A stretch of 29,292 nucleotides of DNA from Usnea hakonensis (Eukaryota > Ascomycota > Lecanoromycetes > Lecanorales > Parmeliaceae), in contig BLJB01000436.1 in NCBI GenBank assembly GCA_013423325.1, positions 1-29,292 of the forward strand. Direction: 5' to 3'. Under the pieces are notes generated by a model. It was not told the DNA's origin. It made no database searches and saw only the letters and a program-made list of their open reading frames with translations. The position numbers and the translations under genes are program-made. Below, piece after piece: positions 9,332 through 20,112 of this stretch; within the stretch, counting starts at the first letter, position 1; each line of letters begins with the position of its first letter.

Positions 9332-12027
9332 ATGGACGAAGACAAGCGACGGCTACCAGCCTTCTTAACGAAGCCTACCACTAATGGAGTTCCCAATTAT
9401 GAGGCTATCAACAACGCCAATAATGATACCAGTGTACTGAACACCGAGGACCAGCTCGGACAGACCAACATCAACATCACTGCCTCGGACTCATCCCCCA
9501 AACCACAGAAACGCCGTAATAAGCCAAGTCTTAGCTGTGAAACATGCACTGTATGTCAGCACTACAAGCGCTTTTTTCTTTCGTATTTTTTGTTTGTTGA
9601 TTTGAGGAGGAAAAGCTTCTAATACGTGTCTTCTATACCCAGGTCAAAAAAACAAAAGTACGTAAGATACCGACGTAAGGTATTTTGCCTTTGTATGCAT
9701 CGGCAAAACGCAGACTTCACTTTTCCACTTTTCCTATCTGATCCGTACTTACATCTCTAGCCAGTGTCACCGAGGACGACCAATGTGCTTGGCATGCATA
9801 AAAAGAAGGTCCGATTGTCACTATTCTCACCGCAAGATTAGGGAGTCACATCGTGCCCTAGGCATAGGTGCGCCAAAAAGAAAATCAAAGTCAAATGGTA
9901 TCACTGCGTCAAGTCCTGCCCCTCGCAATGTCTGTCAGCCTTGGTGTTCCGCTCTGTGTTTAATTTGGCAGGTATATTTACTCGAGTAGGCAGAGACTGA
10001 AACCACGGATCCTTCAGAACGACCGCTCTCACGCTCGTCAACTGCATCCTCTCCGATGCTGCTTTCAAACGTTCCCTTCTCCCACCCAACAGCCTCCAAT
10101 ATCTTTAAGGCCGAACATCCTTTTAGGTAAATCCCATGTCTCCAGTCTTGCCGTACTGTTATTGAAGCGAGGAAGTAACTACTGGACCCACCAAGGCGGG
10201 CTAAAGGAGGTCATTGAAATTCTGCCAAGTAAAGACCAGGCAGATATGTAAGTTTCTCCTTCTCGTCTCGATCACAATCACGAAGAAAAGGTGTCTATTT
10301 TGCAGCCAAATGCCTTTCACCCTCTCTTAAGCTTCACTCAGCACAGATTCTTTAACAATGCTCCACTCTCGCCCTAAATGGCAACTAATCTGCTTTAAAG
10401 TCTTATTACCAGATATTTCGACGTCATTGATCCTGTCTATCCAATGATCCATCGCGAGACCTTCCTACGAGATTACAATCTGTTTTGGTACGTATTTCCG
10501 AGCTCAATACTTTCTTTCGGGCGAGACGTTGAGTCGTGAGGCATGTCCCAATAATATCCACCCTGTAGACATGTTTCAAGGCTTACTACATACCACCAAT
10601 TAGGCAATATTGACTCCGAAATCATAATGTAGGTCATTACCGCCAGCAGAGCGTCCGTCTGTGGATGGGTCATTGGTCGCTCTCATTTTCGCCATGTTGG
10701 CAATGGGTACACAGTTTGTCACGTTACCATCATCAGACGACAAGGAACAGACCGCGGAATTCTACGGTGAGATACTGATCTGGCGTGCAAAGTAGTTGAC
10801 GTCGACCCTGACCCTGTTGAAAAGTTTCGGCATCACATCAGGCGCTAAGAGTGTTCTCCTATCTCGGATGTCCCTCCTTACACGTCATTCAGGCCATGCT
10901 ATTGATCGTCTATTTTCTTATGAACGATAATCATGCAGCGGATGCTTGGGCATTCGCAGGTATTCTCATACGCCAGGCTTATGCCTTAGGCCTGAATCGT
11001 GACCCGTCAATTATCGCTCCCCACGCCCACCCTTTCGAGAAGCAGCAGCGACGCAAAGCGTGGCAAGCCGTACTCTTCCAAGACACTTTCCTCACCGTCA
11101 TCCTGAAATTACCTCCTACGGCCACTCATACTGACGTTAGAGTCGAGGACTTGGCGTTGGAGGTGGAAGAATCGCTGACTGAGTCCGGCGCAACAGGTAG
11201 GCTCGTTTTCCGTGCTATTTCTACATTATCCGTATAATTTCTCCCTCACTCCAACCCTCTGCTGTAGTCACAGTATTCTTGATGGTTGTGGAGCAGAGGA
11301 GCTCGTCTCCACCTTTCAAATGATTTTTATTGCTCGGACAGATAATGACCGTTGCTGATGCCGGTTATGCTGTAGATGTCACATATCTATCCAGCATGTG
11401 GAATCTTGCAAATATAGTTCAATCGACTCTTTGCACCCCGCGGTCTCTCTCACTCCCAATATCGTCCACACCCACTCAACGCACTAGCCTGATTGCTTCA
11501 TTCCATCGCATCTACATGTCATTTCCAGTGCCCTTCCGCACATTCACCGAAGCCTCCATCTGCGACTTGGCAAGCCGAAGCAAAAGGCTTGCAAGGCAGA
11601 CTCTATTTTTAACAAGCAATTATTTCCATTGCCTGATGCTTATATATGCCGACGAGCATGAACAGTTGGATATCGACGTTCATGGAACTTTAGACGCCGC
11701 TCATGAGGCCATCAATAGCTTCTTTCTGCTACGTGCGTTGTTCGAGGACGAGGCCATGGTGTGGTATCATTTCCAACATCGAGCATTTTCCGAAGCTGTA
11801 AGCACTTCGCTCTGAGCGCTCAGTCTACCGGATGAGCCAAACTGATGTTTCAATACTAGTTGGTTATCGCAGAAGTTGTCAAAAGTCGACATGACCAGGA
11901 AGCAATGAATCCAATCAGAATGAGAGCAGAAAATGATGTTTTGAGGATGATTGGAATCCTGCAGCTGAGCAGTGGCGTAGATATAGTGGCTAGGACAAGG
12001 GTTTCTGTGCTGAGCAAGTATTTGTGA
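9332..12027 (+). CDS. Zn2Cys6 fungal transcription factor
   Basis: Fungal binuclear-zinc-cluster regulator with a C-terminal fungal-specific regulatory domain, expected in the nucleus. Exons supported by frame and splice signals: 9332-9550, 9643-9657, 9765-9897, (10127)-10247, 10413-10487, 10633-10766, 10825-11196, 11376-11797, 11860-12027. The cluster is exactly C-X2-C-X6-C-X6-C-X2-C-X6-C at Cys 69, 72, 79, 86, 89 and 96, with CHRGRP where CDRGRP is commoner. After a basic linker come regulatory-domain blocks such as YPMIHRETFLRDY, DAWAFAGILIRQAYALGL, RRKAWQAVLFQDTFLT and SSMWNLANIVQSTLC. The simplest frame-consistent model gives 552 aa. The join between 9898 and 10127 is unresolved because a Ser/Pro-rich open segment (9994-10125) is in a different frame from the conserved KSHVSSLAVLLLKRGS block. 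Target genes are unknown. Confidence 0.85.
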
Positions 12028-12204
12028 AAATTCAACACGGATGACTACCTGTTCGCGTTGATGATTGATACGTGCAGGAGCATAAACCTAGGGTTTCATC
12101 CCGAGACTAACGCGAGGTTATTGACGATATCAAGATTGCGTTTCCTTCAATACCGTCTCGCTCTTGCTTGAGGAGACGAAAGTATGTACAAAGAGATCTA
12201 CGAA
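12028..12204. other. Short convergent intergenic region
   Basis: This holds the shared 3' ends of the zinc-cluster gene (+) and the K+ channel gene (-). No separate feature is seen. Confidence 0.5.
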
Positions 12205-14696
12205 TCATATATCCTTCGACCTGTCGCCAGCCGTCCCTTGTTTCCGCATATACCTATTTAAACTTTCACAAAGCCGATCAAGCACCCACTCACTTTCCGT
12301 GGAGTCAGCCATCATTGGGCTATCCTCCCCAATCCAATCCCATTCCACGATGCCCTCTTCCGCTTCTGCCAGCTCGATCTCTTCTTTTGACAGCTTGGAG
12401 AACCGTATGAGCCGCGTGTACTCGACCCATTCCTCGTAGCAATAGCTGCGAGGCGGATCTTCTTTGAGGTGATTCGCTGTATGCCGTATTGCTATCGCTA
12501 ATCTTCCGGCTAGAGCTTGATCATCAAGATTGTCCAATTCGCTGACTTGCTCCATTGTGGGCGCAGGTTCCATCTCATCTTCATCTGGGCCAACAGCCAT
12601 GCCTGCAGCGAGGCGTCGCTTCTCTACAGCTTTTTGCGATCTTTTCTGCAGCCAGAGCAGCAGCCACGGATAATTTTCAAGCAACTCGCGCCACAGGCCC
12701 GCTTTGGGTAAAACAGTCCAGTCTGCTAGCTTGAAGGTGCCGCGCTTAAAACTGGCGATGACCGTGTCGCCCATATCAGAAATGAGGATTGTCATAGTCG
12801 GAACGGCGATAAGTGACCAGACGATAAACAATGGTTTCCCGGCGTTGCTTTTAGGGCTAAGGTCTCCGTAGCCGATGGTGAGTAGGGAGACGTAACAAAA
12901 GTAAAGTGCCTGAAAATAACTCAGACCTTGGGACTTCGATTCCGCGATCCAAAAACCGACAGCGCCTACGCACCAGAGGAGTCCAACTGTGCGAGAATAA
13001 GCCTTCTGGCCGACGTGAAGAGCAGCCGATAGCGATGTTGCTTGGCTTCGGTGACAACAGGGATTTGTACCCAAGACTTACATGCTATCACGGACATTGT
13101 CAAGGCAGAATAGCGTTTAAACCTGTGAGTGTTATGCTGGATCTTCCTCATTGCATCGAACCGATCCTTTTCTTGCCTCATCAACAAGATTTTTGGTTGT
13201 CTCGACCTGACTCGTTTCAGCATTCTCAGACTGGTAGTCACAGGACCAGCCTTTGAGCCCCTCTGATGGGTCTCATGAGGGGTTGGTGCGATAGCCTTTT
13301 CCATATCGATATTGTTTGTATCATTTGTACTATCGAAATGTTCGGGGAGAGGGGTTGATTTTTTGTTGGGAAGCTTGTTCAATGCATGCGCCTTTGATGT
13401 TTCGTATTCCAATTCACTGGTAACAGTCCGTCTCAAAATATGAGTTCTCTGCTTCTCCACGTGCGACTTTACGACATGAGTTGATCCAAGTTCTTGGGCG
13501 AAACCTCGGATACTGGATACCATCAGACCGAGGATGATAATGCCACCGACCTGTTGGAGAACACGTCAGATAATCTATATAAGGGCAAACCGGCTCGAAG
13601 AATGCTCACCGAGTATGGAAAAACCAGGCCTCTTCCGAGGTCCTTTGTAGGGAAGAAGTCACCAAAGCCCACAGTCAGAACGGTAACATCACAGAAATAG
13701 AGCTGGTTTTGTTAGCCTCTCAAGGATTGCGGGGATCATGAGAAACCAACTGAATCCACATAAGACCACCCTTCAACTTTGGCAAACACGGCAGCACCTC
13801 CAGCAAGCCAGAAAAAGAACATCATGGTTTGAAGTATCAAGTTCCGCTGGTCATCGGACAATTCAAAATGCTGACGATAATGGCCAAGAAAATATCCCAA
13901 CATGTTAAGCATCAGGATCATCGATGAGACTAGGTAGAGTATAGCAGCAATTATGGCATGCCAAAAGCCTTGGCTATAGGTCTGTTCGGGTCGATGGGGA
14001 GGTACATACTCGTCCATGGATGCGGTAATACCGATGAGCTAGTGTCGTCGGTCAGTATGATACTTCATGAGTACTAGTTGTTGTGGTTGCATACAGGCAG
14101 AACAGGACGAACGACATGAGGAGGTAATGTCGTGTGAACCGAGGATGGCAAAAGATAAGGATAGAAGGATGGAGTTGATATGAGCTTTACAAGTACGGTG
14201 AGGAGAAAGGACATACGATTCCTGTTGCAAAATACCAGAGGATAATAGTGACAGGCAAAGCGACGATGTAGCGTATGCGCCGAGTGAAATTGAAGAGAAG
14301 AAAGATATTGCCAGCAAAACCGCAAGCCAGAGAGGCGCCATTGAGTCCCAGACACCATCTCGGGTCTGGAAAGCCCGTCGAATCTGCATCTATGCCCGGA
14401 TTGGCTTCGTTGTAATTGTTCCTCCATGATGTGACCAGTGCCGCAATGGACATGACATTAGCAAGGGGACCGGTAGTCGCAGCGAGAAGAGGTATAGCTG
14501 TGGAGCAGAACCACCAATCTTGAGGTTGGTCATCATCGTCGGGCCTGAGATGAAACTTCCATTTCCGTTTCCCAGGCATTTCTGGCGGGAAGAGCTCGCC
14601 TCTAGAGCGTTGTCGTGCACTTGTGGGACTCTCTGCTGTACTCGTATCTGTTGTATTCTGAATTGCTGGGATGCGATTCCCGAGTGTCCATCTCAT
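12205..14696 (-). CDS. TOK1: TOK1-like two-pore outward-rectifier potassium channel
   Basis: Plasma-membrane K+ channel of the fungal TOK class: eight membrane segments and two pore loops in one chain, passing outward K+ current on depolarisation. Five exons in coding order, 14696-14217, 14038-13751, 13702-13610, 13550-13082 and 12986-12205, give 703 aa. The introns are 178, 48, 59 and 95 bp; the 48-bp one contains CTAAC but has a weak donor (GTTGGT). Selectivity filters are TVGFGD (about 266-271) and TIGYGD (about 480-485). Four hydrophobic helices precede pore 1, a helix pair and a long polar loop lie between the pores, and a charged cytosolic tail of about 190 residues follows. The start at 14696 is the first in-frame ATG after an upstream stop. 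A short uORF lies just before it. Confidence 0.95.
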
Positions 14697-14718
14697 TTCA
14701 TAATCCAATTGTTCAAAT

Positions 14719-14784
14719 TCACACGGCCGTCGGGCTCTGATTTGAGGCGTTGAGGAACAAGAAAGGCGACTGGCATGCGGCCAT
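14719..14784 (-). promoter_or_regulatory. Upstream ORF in the TOK1 leader
   Basis: An ATG at 14784 opens a 21-codon frame ending in TGA at 14719, 22 nt before the channel start codon and in another frame. If the transcript includes it, it could limit translation of the channel. Whether the leader extends this far cannot be seen here. Confidence 0.45.
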
Positions 14785-15123
14785 TGATATGTATGTTAAG
14801 CTTATCGACGAAGCAACATTCCGAGGAGGTGTGAGGTGTGAGGTGTGGGGGGGATCTGCTGGCTGCGAACAGAAGGTCCGATAACTAAGGGTTCCTAGGT
14901 AGGTATTTTAGGTTCATACTTAGTACTTTAGCTTATCTTAAATGGATGAGAGGATGATGTCATTGGTTGATTTTCCGAACAAAGTGAATTGCTGAATGAT
15001 GGAGTCCCGATGAGATCTACGATCGTAGTACTTTAATTTCTTTCCTGAGGTACATCTAAATTCATTCCATCTTCAATAATCTACCTTCCATATTCTCCGG
15101 ATACATACAGGCTGCAGCAGAAA
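14785..15123. other. Divergent intergenic promoter region (TOK1 / TatD-like)
   Basis: Shared upstream region of two divergently transcribed genes. It contains three tandem copies of GAGGTGT at 14826-14846 followed by a G run. A TA-rich stretch with CCTAGGTAGG and TACTTAGTACTT motifs follows at about 14894-14940. No recognised factor site. Confidence 0.45.
14826..14846 (+). repeat. Tandem heptamer GAGGTGT x3
   Basis: Three contiguous perfect copies of a 7-bp unit, followed by a run of G. A simple repeat with no known role. Confidence 0.8.
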
Positions 15124-16317
15124 ATGGGGGCTCAAGAGTGTCTCGAGACTAAACCCTTTCCCTGGCATTTGGGAGCTTTCGATGCGCACTGTCATCCTAC
15201 TGATACTGTTCCTTCACTTGACAACATTGCGGGCATGAAGACACGAGCATTAACCATTATGGCTACAAGAGGCCAGGATCAGAGCTTAGTAGCGCATTTT
15301 GCCGACAGCTTAGGAGTCACCGACGATGCCATTCCAGCGCTTGAATCTACAGGTAATGGTGACAAATCGAGGGGCTATATTGTCCCTGCATTTGGTTGGC
15401 ACCCATGGTTTTCCCATCAACTCTTCGTCGATGAAAACACCGAATTTCCCAGTAAAAAAAGTCACTACAGGATGGCCATCTCGCCCTCGCCAGAAGACGA
15501 TGATGAATTTTTTGCTTCACTCCCTAATCCCCGACCACTTTCTGATGTACTTGATCAGACTCGTACCTATCTTCAGAAGTATCCGCACGCGATTGTGGGC
15601 GAAATCGGACTCGATCGTGCCTTCCGCATCCCGGGGAATGAGATGGCAAATCACGGGTATGAGAGAGATCCAACTTTGACACCAGGTGGAAGGGAGGGCC
15701 GACGGTTATCACCTTACCGCGTTGATATACAGCACCAACGAAACATCTTAAAGGCGCAACTAACTCTTGCGGGGGAAATGCACAGAGCCGTTTCTGTGCA
15801 TGGGGTAGCTGCACATGGACTAGTTTTTGAGACGCTGAAAGAAACGTGGCGTGGGCATGCGAACCGAATCCCGAGTAAGCGAAGGAAACGAAGTGCAAGT
15901 TTCGAAGCAGCACGCATTTGCGAAGCAGTTGAACAAAGCTCTGATTCCGGTGATCCAAAACCTTTTCCTCCCCGTATATGTCTTCATTCCTACTCTGGTT
16001 CCGCAGACACTCTGATGCAATACCTTCATCCATCAGTACCAGCAGTCATCTTCTTCTCCTTTTCTCGCCTTGTCAATTTTTCCTCTGCTTCAGATAAAGC
16101 CATTCCTGCCATCCAAGCAGTGCCTGATGACAGAATACTTGCGGAAAGCGACCTACATGCTGCAGGAGAAAAGATGGATGCTTTACTAGAGGACATTATC
16201 CGAGAAATTTGCCACATCAAGGGTTGGAAGTTGGAGAAGGGCGTAAAGCAATTAAGATCAAATTGGTTGCATTACGTATTTGGAAAGAACCCAGGTATTG
16301 GTGATTGCGCTGATTAG
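15124..16317 (+). CDS. TatD family metal-dependent hydrolase (Scn1-like)
   Basis: Intronless 397-aa protein of the TatD deoxyribonuclease family (amidohydrolase-like TIM barrel), closest in layout to the fungal Cut9-interacting protein Scn1. Metal-site motifs appear in the expected order: FDAHCHPTD (His 22 and His 24), then GWHPWF, the metal-bridging Glu in VGEIGLDR, VSVHG, ICLHSYSG and a final acidic site in ILAESDLH. The middle carries a basic insert (KRRKRS) and a low-conservation linker, typical of Scn1-type proteins rather than bacterial TatD. TatD proteins are usually 3'-5' exonucleases or DNases; the substrate here is unknown. The ATG at 15124 is the natural start because the metal motif follows closely. 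Confidence 0.9.
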   Translation: MGAQECLETKPFPWHLGAFDAHCHPTDTVPSLDNIAGMKTRALTIMATRGQDQSLVAHFADSLGVTDDAIPALESTGNGDKSRGYIVPAFGWHPWFSHQLFVDENTEFPSKKSHYRMAISPSPEDDDEFFASLPNPRPLSDVLDQTRTYLQKYPHAIVGEIGLDRAFRIPGNEMANHGYERDPTLTPGGREGRRLSPYRVDIQHQRNILKAQLTLAGEMHRAVSVHGVAAHGLVFETLKETWRGHANRIPSKRRKRSASFEAARICEAVEQSSDSGDPKPFPPRICLHSYSGSADTLMQYLHPSVPAVIFFSFSRLVNFSSASDKAIPAIQAVPDDRILAESDLHAAGEKMDALLEDIIREICHIKGWKLEKGVKQLRSNWLHYVFGKNPGIGDCAD

Positions 16318-17424
16318 ATTGAGATCTTTAAAAAGACAGAGGGGGGGTCCTTGCGAAGTGACGATTACAACTACAGCAGTTCGTAGTTTGGATCCTTCGC
16401 CTTCACTGCCTCTTCTAGCTCCATCTGACCGATGCGAAGATGACGGCTAGCTTCTAACCCGCCATTAAGCTGATTTGCATTACGCCTGTCCCCTCTGCTC
16501 GGAAGCGGGGATGGAAAACATCCGTATCCTTCTATCGCTTTCGATAGCTTCTGCGTACCTTCTCTGGAAACTTGGACCCTTCTTGGGAAGTGTTTGTTTT
16601 GGGCTCCAATGAGCTGAAAACCGCAGTACAAGGGGTCCCCACTGATCAAAGAGAATGCTGACTCCCAAGTCCCTCGGTTCTACTGCAAATCAAGTTCTCT
16701 CAAGACAGAGTATGTGGCTCAACAATCGGTCCGGGCTAAGGCTCTGTGGTTGCAGGAAAGCCAGGAACTGGACTCTTAGTGGTTGCTGGGACGTTGAGAT
16801 AGTCTCGCCCGTTGTCAATGTGATTTTGGTGCGTGATTATGCGTGTGTGGCACGTTCTTTTCTGATCTTGGTCGTAGAAAGATATGACGTGGAGGGTTGT
16901 GCTGCATGAGGCTCAACTTTTACATGCTGGCTTCATTTTAAAGCTTGCGGGGTATTGATAAGATTCAGAGGAGATATCAGACGCGTTGATAAATCCAATT
17001 TCGTTGAGAAAGGTCACCGACCAATTGATGACAACAGCTATTAAGGACAAGGACAATGCTCTACCAGACTTGACTTGCAACAACACAATCCCTATCCTCA
17101 TATTATTCTCATATTCTCCAACGTCGATCATGCTCCGTTCAAATCGGCATACAGTCTATGATTAGTCTCTCTGCTCTTTCACATCGATCATGGTCCCGTA
17201 ATTGCATAGGTAAGGCTGGAAGAAGCAAATTCAACTTTAATTGCTTGGCGGATAGGATGCTTTTGACGTAAGACATAGCTCGAGGAAGCAGAACTGGGAC
17301 GATTGGGCAAATACGATTTGGACTATTTCAACGAACGACCAGTGACGGCTATACGGCAAGATCGAATACCATCATTCCTTACTTATCCGTGCTTTGCTCC
17401 GCCCAATGACAGCATGAGGTACAT
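16318..17424. other. Gene-free stretch of 1.1 kb between convergent genes
   Basis: Lies between the ends of the TatD-like gene (+) and the GST gene (-). Both strands hold only short open frames (under 100 codons) that overlap each other without family motifs or plausible splice partners. A G run occurs near 16341. I see no tRNA, repeat or transposon remnant. Confidence 0.45.
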
Positions 17425-18342
17425 CTAACCAGACGAAGCCTTCTGCTTATCCTCCAAGACCTTCTTGACAGCGGGTCTGGATGTCAGGCGCTCCATCCAC
17501 GCAGAGTAATGAGGGTAATCACTCTTGAAATCGATCTTTACGTCGCCGGTGATGTAGGGAGCCAATTGGTACCACGTGACGAAGCTCAGATCAGCGTATG
17601 TGCACTTATCACCAACAAGATATTCTTTGCCCTTCAGAATGGTGTCCAGAACCATGGTGACACGCTTAATCTCGTTGGCATAACGGTCCTTTGCCGATTG
17701 CACTTGCTCGGGATGGAACTTTTGGAACCTGGGTCTTGATCAGGGTAGATTTCTTGGTCAATTCGTTTCGGGACTCACCAGGCTGCTTGGCCAAAATAGG
17801 GACCTTGGCCGGAGACTTGGAAGTGAAGGTATTGTTTACAGTAGTACTTCTCGGGGAAAGAAGTGTATGTGAGCGAATTGGACGTATCGTAACGATCAAT
17901 CAGGTACTCGATGATCTTATCTTATGTCAGTGATGTTGCATCTGTCTTAGACTTAGGGGCATCTGATCAATACGGCGCCAGATTCCCAGAGAGTGATGCC
18001 AGTGTTGGGATCATCGATGGCTGGAACGCTAAGAATAACACGAAAAGTCTAGTCAGTGTCGGAGGCTTGAGCGAAAGAAATAATACAGTAATAATATTCT
18101 TGATACGTAGGATCTTCTCACCGGCCATTGGGATTTTTATCGGTGAATGGTTTGGCCTTGACATCTTTCTGCATATCAAGGAACTTGGTCTCGTATGGCA
18201 CTTTAAGCTCTTCAAGAATGATGGCAACCTTCCAGGGGTTGGGTCCCTACAGTGCAACTCCACTCATCAGTGACTGCGTGGTGGAAACGGGACCACATGC
18301 ACTGACGCTTTGATGAGACCAGAGAGTAATTGTTTGCGTCAT
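17425..18342 (-). CDS. Glutathione S-transferase (fungal Ure2/Gst-like)
   Basis: Cytosolic glutathione S-transferase that conjugates glutathione to electrophiles or reduces peroxides. Five exons in coding order, 18342-18307, 18246-18122, 18028-17974, 17915-17779 and 17728-17425, give 218 aa, the usual GST size. The first exon has only 36 nt. Introns are 60, 93, 58 and 50 bp. Joined, the N-terminal thioredoxin-fold domain reads MTQTITLWSHQSGPNPWKVA, then KNPNGRVPAIDDP and LWESGAIIEYLID, including the Glu-Ser glutathione-contact pair. The all-helical C-terminal domain contains YLVGDKCTYADLSFVTWY, the N-capping/Asp motif of GSTs. Layout resembles Ure2-like fungal GSTs that lack Ure2's prion domain. 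Substrate specificity cannot be read. Confidence 0.93.
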
Positions 18343-19235
18343 AGTCGATTTGTTTGTTTTCTACCTTATCTTGATTGATTCGTTGAATTTTGTTCAATTG
18401 ACTTTCTGTCAAAGAATGAATGTGTGAACGAGAAGAAGGGATTGAAGTAGACGACCCCGCCTTTTGGATTTCAAATTTGTACCTTACCTACTTAGGTACG
18501 AGTACTTATTTCATTGAGGTAAGGTGCCTACTCTCCAACTCTACACCACCCAATTATTATTGTCTACAGTATTACTATAATTTACGTCCGAAAACCGTCA
18601 TTTTGGACAGTACGTTATACGCAGAAACTTCATAGTGATGTGGACGTTGATGCCAATCGATTCGGTATCTCATCACGCATCTGATCCATCTTTGAGGCAA
18701 CTCGGCCCAACCTGAACAAGTGAGACGCCGGGTAAGTACCATGCTCTACTTTCCATAATAATTTTCTTTAAGATAGTCAGCTCATACTTTCCAAAAATCC
18801 TCCATGTTCATCTTCATAAAATCCACCTCTTTCGATACAATTCATTTGCCAGTCATACGTCTTTCTGCGGCTCCTGCCCTCAACGTACGAGTACGTATCC
18901 TTGAGAGTCTTCCTCTTCCTCTTCCTCTTCCGTCCGAGAGTGCACCTTCGTCTCTGACGTCTCTGGCAAAATCTATCGTCAGCTATCGCGAGTATAGGGT
19001 TTCATCGTCTCGCACTTGGCGATTCGTTCAATTCGCGGGGACACGTTGGTAGCCCAATAGCACATATGAGGCTGATGAATCTTTTCCAAGGTGCAGTGAA
19101 CTGAGGCTGGTCACGTGGTCTTGCACTGGCTCGCTGCTCTTTCTCCCCTAGCTCTTGGGACCCAACTTTTTTCAAGGCTTTGCGAATCGTTAGTAGATAG
19201 GGAAGGTGACAGCGTAAAATATCGTGTGTGACGAC
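18343..19235. other. GST upstream region, no gene seen
   Basis: This 893-bp stretch separates the GST start from the 3' end of the BTB gene and should hold the GST promoter. It contains a pyrimidine-rich CTTCCT repeat at 18909-18931 and a TACCTACTTAGGTA motif near 18485-18500. No open frame longer than about 80 codons and no recognisable stress-factor site was found. Confidence 0.45.
18909..18931 (+). repeat. CTTCCT hexamer repeat
   Basis: Nearly four tandem copies of CTTCCT, a simple pyrimidine tract of the kind common in fungal promoters and leaders. Confidence 0.75.
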
Positions 19236-20112
19236 TCATTTGTGTGGCGGGGTGTCGCAGCGCTGCCCCAGGGCATGCTCGTGATAGCAGCATCCATCTT
19301 CTTCGGTAGGATCTTGGAAGAGGCTACCTCCAGCTCCAGCCTTTATTGCATTGATCACATCGATCGCGAAGTCCGGGCTCCCCTCGAAACATTCCCTATA
19401 TGTACTCGCATCACTCTCACTGTCAGGGTCCATGATCTGCCGAGCAGCGATCTTGCTGACGAGTTTACGAAACGGCGATGATGGAGGAGTCTTATCATAC
19501 ACAGGCTTCATCTCTTCTGGCCCAGGCACTAAACCAGCCTCATTGCATCCTTTTCTGAATTGGTCGATGGCTAGGTTCTTGAGCTGAGGTAAGTTGATTT
19601 TGTCGCAAAGTACATAGAGCTGCTGGCAAGCGTCCGCAAAATCCCATTTCTTATCCATCGGCATGTCGCTGACATTATCAATCTTGCCTTGGTATAACCA
19701 CTTGACGAGGAGTTCGAAAGCTCTTGGGTCATCGTCAAACAATTCGACCGAGACGTCTTTCCCTCCTTTCTGCATGTTGCCATGTTCAATCTGCCTTTGA
19801 AACCACGGTGAGTGATAGCAGAGGATATTGCGATGAAGCAACCAATGGTGCTTATTTTTGCCAACGTATATGTCCATTGTCGAGCCCGATATGAGTCTAA
19901 GGCGCAAATTTATTAATCAATGAAAATGCGGTTCCGCAGGAGTGAAATTGAGGAACTTACCCAGCGAAAGTCTTTGCTGTGGTCTCACCTATATCCGTTA
20001 CTGCCATGCGAAAGGGTCCGCGATGCTCGTATGCAAAGTCACAATAATGAATGTGCAAGGAGTCTATGGAGGAGTGGCTTGTGGCAGGAGGTGTGTGAGG
20101 TGGAGTATCCAT
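19236..20112 (-). CDS. BTB/POZ domain protein
   Basis: Two exons, 20112-19961 and 19896-19236, joined over a 64-bp intron, give 270 aa. The splice joins TKTFAG-type sequence to LISGSTMDIYVGKNKHHWLL, the start of a BTB/POZ fold: (V)GxxxxxWxLHRNILCYHSPWF, then VELFDDDPRAFELLVKWLYQG, the hallmark core strand-helix pattern. Next comes a helical stretch (ACQQLYVLCDKINLPQLKNLAID). The C-terminal 90 residues are poorly conserved and acidic, ending in Cys/His residues. BTB domains mediate dimerisation or Cullin-3 substrate adaptor assembly; many fungal BTB proteins like this have no assigned role. The ATG at 20112 is the only in-frame ATG in the first exon before the fold. The N-terminus is Pro/Thr/Ser-rich. 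Confidence 0.85.

Noticed and set aside
11321..11323. In-frame TGA suggesting that the zinc-cluster gene is a pseudogene
   Set aside because: A single 179-bp intron, 11197-11375, with good donor and acceptor removes it and joins ESGAT to DVTYLSSMWNLANI in frame.
12906..13256. Plus-strand 116-codon open frame opposite the K+ channel
   Set aside because: Overlaps confirmed channel exons and a splice junction; no motif of its own.
15524..16033. Minus-strand 169-codon open frame opposite the TatD-like gene
   Set aside because: Lies wholly within an intact gene with all metal motifs; no family features.
16655..16909. 84-codon plus-strand open frame in the 1.1-kb gap
   Set aside because: No motif, no splice partner and overlapped by other chance frames; length expected by chance.
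18909..18931. CTTCCT repeats as a CRISPR-like or functional array
   Set aside because: Simple contiguous hexamer tract without spacers in a eukaryotic promoter region.
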